A DNA stretch of 64,000 nt from NCBI RefSeq assembly GCF_026008495.1, contig NZ_BQUN01000182.1:183050-247049 (forward strand), given 5' to 3'. This stretch comes from Streptomyces sp. A012304 (lineage in GTDB: Bacteria; Actinomycetota; Actinomycetes; Streptomycetales; Streptomycetaceae). Within the stretch, counting starts at the first letter, position 1. Each line of letters begins with the position of its first letter. The notes under the pieces are model-generated. The model ran no database searches. It saw only the letters and a list, made by a program, of their open reading frames with translations, and was not told the DNA's origin. The translations under genes were made by a program, and so were the position numbers. Positions 32,404-41,631 of this stretch are shown one piece after another.

Positions 32404-33492
32404 ATGGCGAACAATGCCGAGGAGATCAAGAAGTTCCTGCGCACCCGGCGCGACGCGGTCCGCCCCTCCCAGGTCGGCCTGGCGAACTACCCGGGCCGGC
32501 GGGTACCCGGCCTGCGCCGCGAAGAGGTCGCGCAGCTCGCCGGCGTCAGCGTGGACTACTACACCCGCCTCGAGCAGGGACGGCTCACCAGCGCCTCCGA
32601 AGGCGTCATCCTCTCCATCGCCGAGGCCCTGCAACTCACCCAGGCCGAGACCCAGTACCTGCGCGACCTGCTGCGCCCCCAGCCCCGCCGGTCCGCGGAG
32701 GCGGCGCCGCCCCAGCAGGTGCGGCCCGCTCTGCTGCGCATGCTGAACGGGCTGCACGACCAGCCCGCCTTCGTCCTCGGCCGCCGCAACGAGGTCCTGG
32801 CCTCGAACGACCTCCTCGACGCCCTGTTCACCCCGTTCAACCACCGCCCGGCCGACGAGCGCAACCTGCTGCGCTGGATGCTCCTCGACCCCGCCGCCCG
32901 CTCCCTCTACCTCGACTGGGCGCAGGTCACCTCCGAGGTCGTCGGCGTCCTGCGCGCCGAGGCCGGACGCAACCCCGACGACCCGCAGATCGCCGCATTC
33001 GTCGCCGAACTGCGCTCGGTGTCCCCCGAGTTCCGCACCTGGTGGGCCGAGCGGACCGTCGTCGAACGCACCTGGGGCACCAAACGGTTCGACCACCCCG
33101 TCGTCGGCCGCCTCGACATCACTTACGAGGCCCTCTCCCTGCCGGGCGACCCCGACCAGATCCTCTTCGTCTACGCCGGCAAGACCGACGACGACCTCGA
33201 GAAACTACGGATCCTCGCCAGCTGGTACGCCCGGTCCACCCCCCATTCCGCCACCGCGGGCAAGGACACCGCCCAGCCGCAACCGGACAAGGCGGCCGGC
33301 CAGGACTCCCGCCACGCTCAGGCTCGCCGCGGCGTCCCGCCCGGACCGGCGGACCCCGCCGCCGACCCTCCTCCTGGCCGAGCCCGCCAAAGCCCGCCGT
33401 CAAGCAGCCAACGCCGAGCCGTAGCCCAGCCCGAACCCGAGCCCGACCTGGCTGTCAGCCCTGACGCGGGCGCCGTCGAGCGGCATCGCTGA
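32404..33492 (+). CDS. XRE-family regulator with MmyB-like ligand-binding domain
   Basis: A 362-residue regulator. Residues about 8-80 are the XRE helix-turn-helix (LRREEVAQLAGVSVDYYTRL, EQGRLTSAS). Residues about 105-275 are the MmyB-like domain that binds a lipid-like ligand (LGRRNEVLASNDLLDALFTP, then YLDWAQVTSEVVGVLRAEAG). From about residue 285 there is an unusual Pro/Ala/Gln-rich tail of about 75 residues; family members usually end before it, so the stop may have been lost. It is divergent from the SDR run, which it probably controls. Confidence 0.88.
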   Translation: MANNAEEIKKFLRTRRDAVRPSQVGLANYPGRRVPGLRREEVAQLAGVSVDYYTRLEQGRLTSASEGVILSIAEALQLTQAETQYLRDLLRPQPRRSAEAAPPQQVRPALLRMLNGLHDQPAFVLGRRNEVLASNDLLDALFTPFNHRPADERNLLRWMLLDPAARSLYLDWAQVTSEVVGVLRAEAGRNPDDPQIAAFVAELRSVSPEFRTWWAERTVVERTWGTKRFDHPVVGRLDITYEALSLPGDPDQILFVYAGKTDDDLEKLRILASWYARSTPHSATAGKDTAQPQPDKAAGQDSRHAQARRGVPPGPADPAADPPPGRARQSPPSSSQRRAVAQPEPEPDLAVSPDAGAVERHR

Positions 33493-33509
33493 AGCGACGT
33501 CCCCACAGT

Positions 33510-34165
33510 TCAGGGCCCATCACCCCAGCAAGGACACGGCACCGGTCCGAACCCGATCACCGATCGGGCCCCGTCCAGCGCCCAGGTCAACCGCACTCGG
33601 TCGGTCTCCACGGCGAGTTCGGTGACCGTCTCCTGCAGCGGGACTGGCTCGGCGGTCAGGGCGGCCGGGCTGGCCTGCGCGGTGGTTCCCCGGCGTGCCG
33701 GGGCGTTTCGGCCCACTGGGGTAGGCAGTGTCCTGCGGGGCGCGCGGCGAATCGAAGTCGTCGTCCCAGCCGTGCAGACCGTGCAGTGCCGAGACGACGG
33801 CGTCGTCGGGGCCGGTGACCCAACCCATCTGAGTGACACGGGAGTTGGCCGGTGCGCCGATCACCCGGTGGACGCGCAGTTCGTACGGGTCCCTCGCGAC
33901 CGTGCCGCTCTCCACCCGCAGTCCCGGCACCGTGGGCGGGCCCGCGGTGAAGACCGGCCGGTGCCAGGAGGCGGCCCAGCCCAGCCGTCACCGTCGCCCG
34001 CTCCCAGCGGATGGATGCGACGCCGTACGCTGTCCCGCCCGCCGACCTCGACGGACAGGTGGTTGTCCGCGATGTTCCGGCCCGCGGTCGGCCCGGTGTG
34101 CGTCGAGTACGCCTGCCGCCCGTAGAGCGGATCGTCGGCCGCCGATCGGCATACGATCGTTCGAA
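33510..34165 (-). pseudogene. DUF2264-like C-terminal remnant
   Basis: Segments typical of the DUF2264 C-terminus occur in several minus-strand frames: DPLYGRQAYSTHTGPTAGRN and IADNHLSVEV near 34100, VHRVIGAPANSRVTQMGWVT and VVSALHGLHGWDD near 33800, and VTELAVETDRVRLTWALDGA near 33600. The N-terminal two thirds are missing and at least two frameshifts separate the pieces. Confidence 0.6.
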
Positions 34166-34203
34166 GTGTGGGGACAGTGGTCCGCGACGGAGGCGCCCTG
34201 GGC

Positions 34204-34968
34204 TCAGCGGGGGTACAAGCCGCCGTCGAGCGTGATCACCTTGTTGGTCAGGTAGCCGTTGGTGACCATGGAGACGGCCATGGCGGCGACCTCGTCGGGC
34301 GTGCCGAGGCGTCCGACCGGGATGGGCGCGGGCAGTTTCCCGTCCTTACCGGCATCGGCGGGCAGGATCCGGGTTCCTCCGACGAGGGCCGGAGCAAGGG
34401 CGTTGACCGTGACGCCGACGGCGGCGACACCGGCCGCCAGGGAATGGGTCAGCCCGTGCAGGGCAGCCTTGCTGGCCGCGTAGTGCGGGCCGATGATGCC
34501 GCCGTTGAGGGCCGCGATCGACGAGACGAACAGGATCCGGCCCCAGCCGCGGTCGACCATGCCGGGAAGGGCGGCCTGAGCCATGAGGAAGGGTGCGCGC
34601 ACGTTGACGGCCATGGTGGCGTCCCAGGTATCGACGTCGATGTCGGCCCAGGCCAGCTGCCTTCCGATGCCCGCTCCCGCGACGAGGAGGTCGACGGGGC
34701 CCAGTGCGCGGGAGGTCCGGTCGACCAGCTCGGCGGCGGCCGTCGCCTCGGACAGGTCTGCCTGGAGGGTGAGCGCCCGGCCGGAGCCGTGGAGCGAGTT
34801 GATCCGCGTGGCGGTGTTCTCGGCGTCCTCGCCGTGGCTGCCGTAGACGAGAGCGACACGGGCTCCGGCGTCCGCGAGACGCAGGGCGACGGCCGTTCCG
34901 ATGCCGCCGGAGCCTCCGGTGACCAGTGCGGTGCGGCCGGCGAGCGGGGTGGGGGAGATGTCGTTCAT
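34204..34968 (-). CDS. SDR-family oxidoreductase
   Basis: A 254-residue SDR with TGGSGGIG at residues 17-24, AGAGIG in place of NNAG, catalytic Ser in VSSIAA and YAASKAA. The VALVYGS after beta-2 suggests an FabG-like reductase. The start is ATG 34968. It lies 48 bp behind the NTF2-like gene, and both follow the MFS exporter gene, forming an operon facing TetR at 36897. Confidence 0.9.
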   Translation of the reverse strand: MNDISPTPLAGRTALVTGGSGGIGTAVALRLADAGARVALVYGSHGEDAENTATRINSLHGSGRALTLQADLSEATAAAELVDRTSRALGPVDLLVAGAGIGRQLAWADIDVDTWDATMAVNVRAPFLMAQAALPGMVDRGWGRILFVSSIAALNGGIIGPHYAASKAALHGLTHSLAAGVAAVGVTVNALAPALVGGTRILPADAGKDGKLPAPIPVGRLGTPDEVAAMAVSMVTNGYLTNKVITLDGGLYPR

Positions 34969-35016
34969 CGGGTGTCCTTGGATGTGGTGGGGAAGGGGCT
35001 TCCAGCCGTGCGCAGG

Positions 35017-35409
35017 TCAGCGGCCGTCGACCTGGGCCTGGAAGGCGGCGCGGTCGAAGTAGGCCCTGGCCTCGCGGATGCGGCCGGTGTCGTCGAGTTC
35101 GAAGACGCTGATGCCCGACCAGTCGACCGGCCTGCGGTCCCGGGTGATCGCGGCACCGCGCCAGGCGACGGCGACGCTGTCACCGGCCATGTGTGCCTCG
35201 GTGGGAGTCAGCCCGAGGAAGGGGCTGAAGCCCGTGATGACGGAGACGACGAGGTCGTGGACGGCCGCGCGGCCTTCGAGGGGCGGCGTGCCGACCGGGT
35301 CGTGGAAGAGCGCGTCCTCGGCGAAGGCGCCGCTCCAGGCGTCGGCGTCGCGGTGCTGCGATGCCTGGAAGAACTGGAGGACAGCCGACGGCATGACGGG
35401 GATGGACAT
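35017..35409 (-). CDS. NTF2-like / SnoaL-type small protein
   Basis: A 130-residue protein with the cone-shaped NTF2-like fold pattern: an N-terminal helix (VLQFFQASQHRDADAWSGAF), AEDALFHDPVG, a central helix and the closing strand pair (VFELDDTGRIREARAYFD). Members include ketosteroid isomerase-like and polyketide cyclase-like enzymes; no sure catalytic Asp can be assigned. It is the middle gene of the MFS/NTF2-like/SDR operon. Confidence 0.82.
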   Translation of the reverse strand: MSIPVMPSAVLQFFQASQHRDADAWSGAFAEDALFHDPVGTPPLEGRAAVHDLVVSVITGFSPFLGLTPTEAHMAGDSVAVAWRGAAITRDRRPVDWSGISVFELDDTGRIREARAYFDRAAFQAQVDGR

Positions 35410-35499
35410 GATGGGTCCTTTGGGTCCTTCGAGGGGGATGCGGTGATGGACAAAGGAGTCCTACGGATGGAGGGGGCTGACGTGGGCCGGCCACGTCGC

Positions 35500-36765
35500 T
35501 CACCGGGACCGGGCCGGCGCCGCCGACTTGATGGCGTTCTCCTCACCGGTTCCGGCGATACAGCGCCCGCCGCCCCCGACCATGTACGTCACGACGGCCG
35601 ACGCCACGGCGAGTGCGATGAGCGCGCAGACCGCCCACCAGCCGAAGTGCGTATAGGCGCGGGTGCCGAGCCAGGACCCGGCGCTCGCGCCGAGGAACGA
35701 GCAGGTCATGTAGCCCGTGTTGAGCCGGCTGTGAATCTCCGGGCGCAGGGCGAAGATCCGGGCCTGGTTGGCGACCTGTCCGCACTGCACCGCCACGTCG
35801 ATCAGCAGCAGTCCGGCGGCCAGAGCCACGATCCCGGCGACACCGCCGAGCGAGCCGGCCACCAGCACGCCCGCCGCGGCGAGCCCGGCCCCGACACACC
35901 ACAGGTTGACGCGGTCGGCGCCGTAGCGGTCCACCCACTTCCCGGCGGAGGGGGCCAGGAACATGCTGCCCGCGCCGACCAGGGCGAGCACGCCCACGGC
36001 CTGCGTGCCCATGCCGTAGCGCGGTCCGGTGACCAACAGCGCGACCGCGGTCCAGGCGGCGCTGAACCCTCCGAAGACGGTGACCTGGAAGAGCACGGAC
36101 CGGCGCAGTTCCTTCTCCGTACGCAGCATGCGCAGGGTGTCCGCCAGGAGTGCCGGATAGCCGTCGCGGACGGCGGGGACGGTCGTGGGCAGCGCGGCGC
36201 CGAGCACTACGGCGAGCAGTGCGGTGAGCACGGCGGCGACCAGATACGGGGCCCGCCAGCCCAGGTGCTCGCCGAGAACACCGCCGAAGGCGCGGGCCAG
36301 CAGGATGCCGCCGATCAGCCCGGCCTGCAGCGTGCCGATCACGCTGCCGCGCCGCTCGGGTTCGACGAGCCCGGCCGCCATGGGAAGGAGGATCTGCGGC
36401 ACCACGGTGGCCAGGCCGACCAGCGTCCCGGCGGCGAGCAGCAGACCGGTCCCAGGGGCGAGTCCCGCGGTCAGCAGCGCCAGGCTGGTCACCGCGAGCA
36501 GCACGGTGACCAGGGGCCGCCGGGGGAGGCGGTCCCCGAGGGGGACGAGCAGGAAGATCCCGACGGCGTAGCCGAGCTGGGTCAGGGTCGCGAGGGTGGT
36601 GGCCGTGCCGTCGGAGACGTCGAGACCCCGGGCGATGAGAGGCGTGATGGCCTGCGGGAAGTAGGCGTTGGCCACGGTGACACCGCAGGCCAGCGCCATG
36701 ACGAGGGGGAGCCCGCGGCCGAGGGCCGCTGGCGCGGGAGCCGCGGGTGGTGTGGTACGGGACAT
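35500..36765 (-). CDS. MFS drug-exporter-like transporter
   Basis: A 421-residue protein with 12 predicted membrane helices, the MFS loop motif GDRLPRRP after helix 2, and a second-half equivalent near GKWVDRYGADRV. It resembles AraJ/NepI-type exporters. The start is ATG 36765 behind AAGGAG. It is the first gene of the operon that also holds the NTF2-like and SDR genes. It is divergent from TetR, with an operator at 36809-36830 lying in its promoter, so the substrate is probably also the TetR ligand. Confidence 0.88.
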   Translation of the reverse strand: MSRTTPPAAPAPAALGRGLPLVMALACGVTVANAYFPQAITPLIARGLDVSDGTATTLATLTQLGYAVGIFLLVPLGDRLPRRPLVTVLLAVTSLALLTAGLAPGTGLLLAAGTLVGLATVVPQILLPMAAGLVEPERRGSVIGTLQAGLIGGILLARAFGGVLGEHLGWRAPYLVAAVLTALLAVVLGAALPTTVPAVRDGYPALLADTLRMLRTEKELRRSVLFQVTVFGGFSAAWTAVALLVTGPRYGMGTQAVGVLALVGAGSMFLAPSAGKWVDRYGADRVNLWCVGAGLAAAGVLVAGSLGGVAGIVALAAGLLLIDVAVQCGQVANQARIFALRPEIHSRLNTGYMTCSFLGASAGSWLGTRAYTHFGWWAVCALIALAVASAVVTYMVGGGGRCIAGTGEENAIKSAAPARSR

Positions 36766-36808
36766 GCGGCCGAGCACTCCTTTCGACGACGTTCCGTCCG
36801 CGTCACGC

Positions 36809-36830
36809 TCGAACGAACTAGTTGGTTCGA
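36809..36830. promoter_or_regulatory. TetR operator at the MFS promoter
   Basis: The 22-bp dyad TCGAACGAACTAGTTGGTTCGA is palindromic except for one mismatched pair. Its core AACGAACTxGTT is shared with the site at 36870-36885 in front of the tetR gene. Confidence 0.7.
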
Positions 36831-36869
36831 TTTCCTGGACCAGCGTGGCACGGCACCTTGCGAGGGTCA

Positions 36870-36885
36870 AACGAACTGGTTCGTT
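36870..36885. promoter_or_regulatory. TetR operator at its own promoter
   Basis: AACGAAC-TG-GTTCGTT is a 16-bp dyad with perfect 7-bp arms. It ends at the TACCAT -10 box (36885-36890) that lies 6 nt before ATG 36897. Confidence 0.72.
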
Positions 36886-36896
36886 ACCATGGGCGC

Positions 36897-37478
36897 ATGG
36901 CATATGACTCCGCGGCGACGAAAGAGCGCATCATCACGGCGGCGACCGCCGAGTTCGCGGCGCACGGTGTCGCGGGCGCCCGCGTCGACCGCATCGCCAC
37001 CGCGGCCAAGGCCAACAAGCGTGCGATCTATGACTACTTCGGCGACAAGAACAAGCTCTTCGCCATCGTCCTGGAGCGTCGCCTCGCCGAACTGGCCGAG
37101 GCCGTCCCCCCGTCGGAGGACCTGCCCGGCTATGCCGAACGGCTCTTCGAGTACCACCGAGCCCACCCCGAGGCCCTTCGCCTGGTGATGTGGGAGGCGT
37201 TGGAGATCGGCGACGGACCGGTCCCCGCGGAGGAGGAGCGCACTCGGCACTACGGCGACAAGGTGACCGCCGCGCAGGCCGGTGAACCGGACGCCGACGC
37301 CCGTACGCGCGTGTTCTTCACTCTCGCGCTGGCGAGCTGGAGCGTCGCCATGCCGCAGCTGCGGCGCATGGTGCTCGGCGGCGACTTCGGTATGGACCGG
37401 CTCCGGCAGGAGATCGCTCGTGCCGTGGCGTCGCTTCCTTCGGACGGTTCACAAGGTCAGTCCGCCAGCCGGCCCTGA
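36897..37478 (+). CDS. TetR-family regulator of the MFS/SDR operon
   Basis: A 193-residue TetR protein with a helix-turn-helix at about residues 27-60 (GARVDRIATAAKANKRAIYDYFGDKNKL). TACCAT lies 6 nt before ATG 36897, so the mRNA is probably leaderless. Its gap with the MFS gene contains two copies of one AACGAAC dyad, one over each promoter. It therefore likely represses itself and the exporter operon. Confidence 0.9.
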   Translation: MAYDSAATKERIITAATAEFAAHGVAGARVDRIATAAKANKRAIYDYFGDKNKLFAIVLERRLAELAEAVPPSEDLPGYAERLFEYHRAHPEALRLVMWEALEIGDGPVPAEEERTRHYGDKVTAAQAGEPDADARTRVFFTLALASWSVAMPQLRRMVLGGDFGMDRLRQEIARAVASLPSDGSQGQSASRP

Positions 37479-37709
37479 AGGCCTGGACGCGAACGTGGCC
37501 GCCCGGTCTTCGTGGCGATCCAGCCCGCGACAGCGCACGAGCCTTGGCCGACGTGGTCCCGATCGCCGGACAGAGTGCGCACTCCGTCGGCCGCCGTTCC
37601 CGGGCGAGAGGCGGCCAGACATAGGGGCCTTCGCAACAGGCACCGTCACAGTCTTGCCCCCCCCTGGCCCGGCGCCGGCCCCACCGGTTCCGAGGCGATC
37701 AGGAGATTG

Positions 37710-38560
37710 GCGACCGCGCCCACCATCACCCAGCCCGCTGCCCACGGCCACGTCCCGGCCGACGCCGCGGAGGAGGTCCTGCTCGGTGTCGACACCCACA
37801 AAGACATCCACGCGGCGGCCGTCGTCACGGTCCTCGGCGTCGCCCTGGACGGCCGTACCTTCCCGGCCACCGCTGAGGGCTATCGCCAACTCACGGCCTG
37901 GGCACGCTCCTTCGGAATCCTGCGGCGGGCGGAGCGGAGTGCACCGGCTCTTACGGCGCCGCTCTGGCCCGTCACCTGCGCGCCGAGGGCATCAAGGTGA
38001 CCGAGGTCAGCCAGCCCGACAAGGCCGCACGTCGGCGTCGTGGCAAGACCGACGCCATCGATGCCGAGCCAGCCGCCCGCGCTGTGCTATCCGGACGCGC
38101 GACCGCCACCGCGAAGGCGAGCGACGGCCCGGTCGAGATGCTGCGGCTGCTCAAGTTGGCGAAGGGGTCGGCGATCAAGTCCAGGACCCAGGCCATCAAC
38201 CAGCTCAAGAGTGTCCTGGTCTCGGCCGACGCCGCCCTGCGCGAGTCGATGGCCGGGCTGAGCAACCCGCACCTGTTAAAGCGGTGCGCCGAGCTGGACA
38301 ACACGGAGGCCACAGGGCCGGTGGGCACCGCCCGGCACGTCCTGAAACTCCTAGCACACCGCATCCAGCACCTGACCGGCGAGATCGACGACCTGAACAA
38401 GCGCATAGCCGAGGGCGTCGACGCCAGCGTCCCGGCCTGCTCGACATCAGTGGCGTCACCTTCAACGGCGCGATCATCCAGACCGGTCGCGACCTCCGGC
38501 ACCGAGTCCTACCGCCTGGCCCACACCAAGGCCCTGGCCGAGCAGGCTGCCACTGGCTGA
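37710..38560 (+). pseudogene. IS110-family transposase remnant
   Basis: The N-terminal DEDD domain is visible as EEVLLGVDTHKDIHAAAVVT and TFPATAEGYRQLTAWARSFG in one frame (about 37770-37930). It continues in a second frame from about 37997 as VSQPDKAARRRRGKTDAIDA, LLKLAKGSAIKSRTQAINQL and LSNPHLLKRCAELD. One frameshift lies near 37940. The C-terminal transposase domain with its serine nucleophile is missing. A rare TTA codon occurs at 38277. Confidence 0.78.
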
Positions 38561-38609
38561 GAAGGCGAGCCGGATGCTTGCGAGGTCCTTCCGACCGCGC
38601 AAGCACGTC

Positions 38610-39137
38610 TCATGCGCCGGTAGTTCCGTCGATCTGCTCGCGGATGAGGTCGGCATGACCGTTGTGACGTGCGTATTCCTCGATCATGTGCACCATGATC
38701 CAGCGCAGGGAGACTCCCTGATCACCGACGTGCACCGCTTCCTGCTGGGACAGCTGGCCGGAGTCGTCCAGCGATGCTTCAGCGATCAGCTCACGGCCTC
38801 GAGCGACCTGCGCTCGCCACGCAGCCATCGCCTCGTCGAGCCCGCGTTCCGGCTGAAGGGCAAAGCCGTCGACGTTGTTCTCCCCGAAGACAGGAGGCAA
38901 GTCCTGACCTGCGAATACACGCTGGAACCAGTTGCGCTCCACCTCAGCCATGTGCTGAACGAGACCGAGCAGCGTCATCGACGAGGGCGACGCCGCCGCA
39001 AGCCGTAATTGATCATCTTTGAGGCCCGAACACTTCAGGCCGAGAGTCGCACGGTGAAAGTCCAGCCATGCTTCCAGCATGGCGCGCTCGTCGGCATGCG
39101 CGGGAGGGACAGGCCGTCCATCCGGTGTCGTATTCAT
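38610..39137 (-). CDS. DinB-superfamily (DUF664) protein
   Basis: A 175-residue four-helix-bundle protein. Candidate metal ligands are His in LVQHMAEVERNWF and two His in the C-terminal MVHMIEEYARHNGHADLIRE, which is the DUF664 hallmark. Members are mycothiol-dependent or related metal enzymes of mostly unknown substrate. The start is ATG 39137. It stands alone between an IS110 and an ISL3 remnant. Confidence 0.82.
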   Translation of the reverse strand: MNTTPDGRPVPPAHADERAMLEAWLDFHRATLGLKCSGLKDDQLRLAAASPSSMTLLGLVQHMAEVERNWFQRVFAGQDLPPVFGENNVDGFALQPERGLDEAMAAWRAQVARGRELIAEASLDDSGQLSQQEAVHVGDQGVSLRWIMVHMIEEYARHNGHADLIREQIDGTTGA

Positions 39138-39228
39138 GAGCACACCCTGGCAGCAGCAGCCGTGACCCACGACCGTCTTCGCTGGCGACGAACACGCATC
39201 TCGCCCATCTCCCAGCGAGCCAGTGACA

Positions 39229-39480
39229 TCAAAACTCGAGATGGATCACGACGCGCTGCCCAGCGAGCGGCAGATCCTTCAGTCTGCGCTGGTAGGAGTC
39301 GTGCACCCGCTTCGAGAAGCGGCCACAGTCCGGACATGCAGCGCCGGCCGCCCGGCCTCTGGCCGTGACATCGACCGTGCCGAAGGCGGCGGTCACCGCT
39401 TCGACGTCCACGTCGTCGATCCCGTCGAACACGAGCGAATCCCAGAACGTCGTGTCGGCCTGCATGACCAGCACGGTCAC
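39229..39480 (-). pseudogene. ISL3-family transposase N-terminal fragment
   Basis: An 83-codon frame holding only the N-terminus of an ISL3 transposase: SLVFDGIDDVDVEAVTAAFG, then the zinc-finger start ACPDCGRFSKRVHDSYQRRL and KDLPLAGQRVVIHLEF before a stop. The DDE domain is absent. Confidence 0.7.
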
Positions 39481-39598
39481 CGGCCAACACGGTTCATGGC
39501 GGGACCGGACACGTACCTGACGGAGCGCTACTCCCGCCCGTCAGGCGGCCGGGCGCACGCGGTCTCACGCGACACGAAGCCTCACAATCGAACGCCCC

Positions 39599-39634
39599 GG
39601 TCACCCTCCGCAACCGCTCTGTGCCGGCACCGAG
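39599..39634 (+). repeat. ISL3-end-like sequence, copy 1
   Basis: GGTCACCCTCCGCAACCGC followed by TCTGTGCCGGCACC. It matches the sequence at 41457-41499 apart from a 9-10-bp gap and a few substitutions. It is probably a terminal end left by an ISL3-type element. Confidence 0.35.
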
Positions 39635-39681
39635 AACTGACAACGCTGGCAGGAAACGGACCCTCGGTGCTGGTGCGGCGT

Positions 39682-40059
39682 TCAGGCGGCGTCGGAGCTG
39701 CGGTAGTCCCGAACCGACTCCAAGTACTCAGCCACCGCGTCCCGGTTGCGGGTCAGGCACTCGATGCGCTGGTTCATCTGCTCCAGCTGGGTTTCCAGGG
39801 TTGCGATCATCTCCGGGGTGGCGTCGGGGAAGTAGATCACCCGTGGCTTGTCCAGACACGGCAGGATCTGCTTGATGATCCGGGTCGGCAGCCCGGCATC
39901 GAGCAACCCCCGGATCTGAAGTACGCGATCGACAAAGCGCTCGTCGTATTCGCGGTAACCGTTCGGGGAGCGCTCTGCGACGATGAGTCCCTGTTCTTCG
40001 TAGTAACGCAGCAGCCTGCGGCTGGTGTGCGTCCGCTTCGACAACTCGCCAATGCGCAT
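39682..40059 (-). CDS. MerR-family regulator
   Basis: A 125-residue regulator. The winged helix-turn-helix is at residues 1-70 (MRIGELSKRTHTSRRLLRYY, EEQGLIVAERSPNGYREYDE), followed by a long dimerisation helix (ETQLEQMNQRIECLTRNRDA). No metal-binding Cys pattern is seen, so a drug or organic ligand is likely. The start is ATG 40059, with AGGTGGAG just upstream; a GTG at 40068 is the alternative. It is divergent from the MFS gene at 40124. Confidence 0.87.
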   Translation of the reverse strand: MRIGELSKRTHTSRRLLRYYEEQGLIVAERSPNGYREYDERFVDRVLQIRGLLDAGLPTRIIKQILPCLDKPRVIYFPDATPEMIATLETQLEQMNQRIECLTRNRDAVAEYLESVRDYRSSDAA

Positions 40060-40084
40060 GTGCTCCACCTAACACCATGTCGGC

Positions 40085-40117
40085 TTGACCTTCACACCTA
40101 TGTGAGGGTTTGAGCAT
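40085..40117 (+). promoter_or_regulatory. MerR-type promoter of the MFS gene
   Basis: The -35 box TTGACC (40085-40090) is followed by an over-long spacer containing the dyad CCTTCACA-CCTA-TGTGAGGG (40089-40108). The poor -10 region (GAGCAT at 40112-40117) ends 6 nt before ATG 40124. A dyad inside a stretched spacer is the hallmark of MerR activation by DNA untwisting. Confidence 0.6.
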
Positions 40118-40123
40118 ACCGGC

Positions 40124-41329
40124 ATGACGACACAGCAGTTGCCCGTTGGTTCCGGCACGCAGAGCCAGAAACAGAAACTGCCCATGGCGGCCCTGCTCGC
40201 GTTGGCCACGGCGGTGTTCATCACCAGTCTGACGGAGACGCTTCCTGCCGGACTCCTGCCCGAGATGAGCGCCGACCTGCACGTCAGCGAGTCCGTCACG
40301 GGACAGACCGTCACGATCTACGCGATCGGCACCGCGCTCACCGCCATTCCGCTCACCGCGGCCACCGCCGGCTGGCGCCGCAAACACCTGCTACTGACCG
40401 CCATCGCGGGATTCGCCGTCGCCAACACCGTCACCGCCCTGTCGACCTGCTACCCCCTCACCATGGTCGCCCGCTTCTTGGCTGGCGTGGCCGCCGGCCT
40501 GGCCTGGGCCCTACTGGCGGGCTACGCCCGCCGCATGGTCCCGGTCGGCCTTGAGGGCAAGGCCATCGCCATTGCCATGGCCGGCATCCCGGTTGCCCTC
40601 TCCTTGGGCGTCCCCGCAGGCACCTTCCTGGGCGAGGCGGTCACCTGGCAGACGGCCTTCCTGGCCATGAGCGCTCTCGCTGTCGCCCTGATTGTGTGGA
40701 TCATGGCTGTCGTGCCGGACTACCCAGGGCAGCACCAGGAGCATCGCGCCCCGATGCGTCAGGCGCTGCGCGTCCCCGGTGTCGCTCCGGTTCTCTTCGT
40801 GACGTTGGTCTTCGTCCTCGCCCACACCATCCTGTACGCCTACATCGCAGCCTTCCTCGACCACGTCCGCATGGCCGACAGCACCGACCTGGTACTGCTG
40901 GTCTTCGGCGGCGCGTCACTGCTGAGCATCTGGATCACCGGTGCCCTCATCAACCGCCAGCTGCGCAGTCTGACCATCGCCAGCACGCTGCTTGTCGGTG
41001 CGGCCGCCGCCATCCTCGCGGTCCTGGCCGATAGCCCCGCTCTGGTCTACCTCGCCGTGCTGCTGTGGGGACTTGGGTGGGGCGGCGTGCCGACGCTCCT
41101 GCAGACGGCTGCCGGGCAGGCCGGCCGTGACCAGGCCGACACGGCGCAGGCGATGCTCGTCACCTTGTGGAACGTGGCCATGGCAGGTGGCGGTGTCGTC
41201 GGCGGTGTCCTGCTCGACTTGCTTGGTGCCACTTCGTTCCCGTGGAGCGTGCTGGCCCTTCTCGTACCGGCTTTGATCGTCATCGTCGGCACCCGCACCC
41301 ACGGCTTCCCAGCGAAGCGATCAAGCTGA
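40124..41329 (+). CDS. MFS transporter, AraJ/NepI-like
   Basis: A 401-residue protein with 12 hydrophobic helices. Helix 1 carries FITSLTETLPAGLLPEMSAD, typical of the AraJ/NepI/CmlA-type exporters, and the loop after helix 2 has the short basic GWRRKH. The start is ATG 40124. It is divergent from the MerR regulator, whose dyad sits between the -35 and -10 boxes of this gene. It is most likely a ligand-induced efflux pump. Confidence 0.88.
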   Translation: MTTQQLPVGSGTQSQKQKLPMAALLALATAVFITSLTETLPAGLLPEMSADLHVSESVTGQTVTIYAIGTALTAIPLTAATAGWRRKHLLLTAIAGFAVANTVTALSTCYPLTMVARFLAGVAAGLAWALLAGYARRMVPVGLEGKAIAIAMAGIPVALSLGVPAGTFLGEAVTWQTAFLAMSALAVALIVWIMAVVPDYPGQHQEHRAPMRQALRVPGVAPVLFVTLVFVLAHTILYAYIAAFLDHVRMADSTDLVLLVFGGASLLSIWITGALINRQLRSLTIASTLLVGAAAAILAVLADSPALVYLAVLLWGLGWGGVPTLLQTAAGQAGRDQADTAQAMLVTLWNVAMAGGGVVGGVLLDLLGATSFPWSVLALLVPALIVIVGTRTHGFPAKRSS

Positions 41330-41631
41330 ACTGAGGAAATCCCCGGCCCCGTCCGCCGAAGCTACCCGCGGTCCGCACCGCCTCCGGTGTGGACCGCGGT
41401 CGCTGTGTGCCCAGTTCGAGCCGACGTTGTTGTTGATGTCTGCGCATCAGCATCGGGGTGACCCTCCGCGACCGTTCCCCAAGATCTGTGCCAGAACCCA
41501 AAACGGCTCTGGTCCACTTCTTGTGGTCGCGTACGCAGTGTGACTGTCGATCTTCGGGCGATGGCGGTGAAGGTCGACCGAAAATCGCTCGGCGGGATCG
41601 TGGTGTGGCCGACAGTGCTGCCCCGCGAACG
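41330..41631. other. Gap holding an ISL3-end-like sequence
   Basis: No gene is supported. The only notable content is the ISL3-end-like sequence at 41457-41499 and leader sequence of the ISL3 remnant that follows. Confidence 0.45.
41457..41499 (+). repeat. ISL3-end-like sequence, copy 2
   Basis: GGTGACCCTCCGCGACCG, a 10-nt insert, then TCTGTGCCAGAACC. It resembles copy 1 at 39599-39634 and precedes the ISL3 transposase remnant by about 130 bp, as expected for the left end of that element. Confidence 0.4.

Noticed and set aside
33270..33492. A separate gene encoding the Pro-rich tail after the MmyB domain
   Set aside because: The tail is in frame with the XRE regulator and has no start or ribosome-binding site; treated as a C-terminal extension.
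34168..37188. A 1006-codon plus-strand open frame
   Set aside because: It covers the SDR, NTF2-like and MFS genes on the opposite strand and has no protein-like segments of its own.
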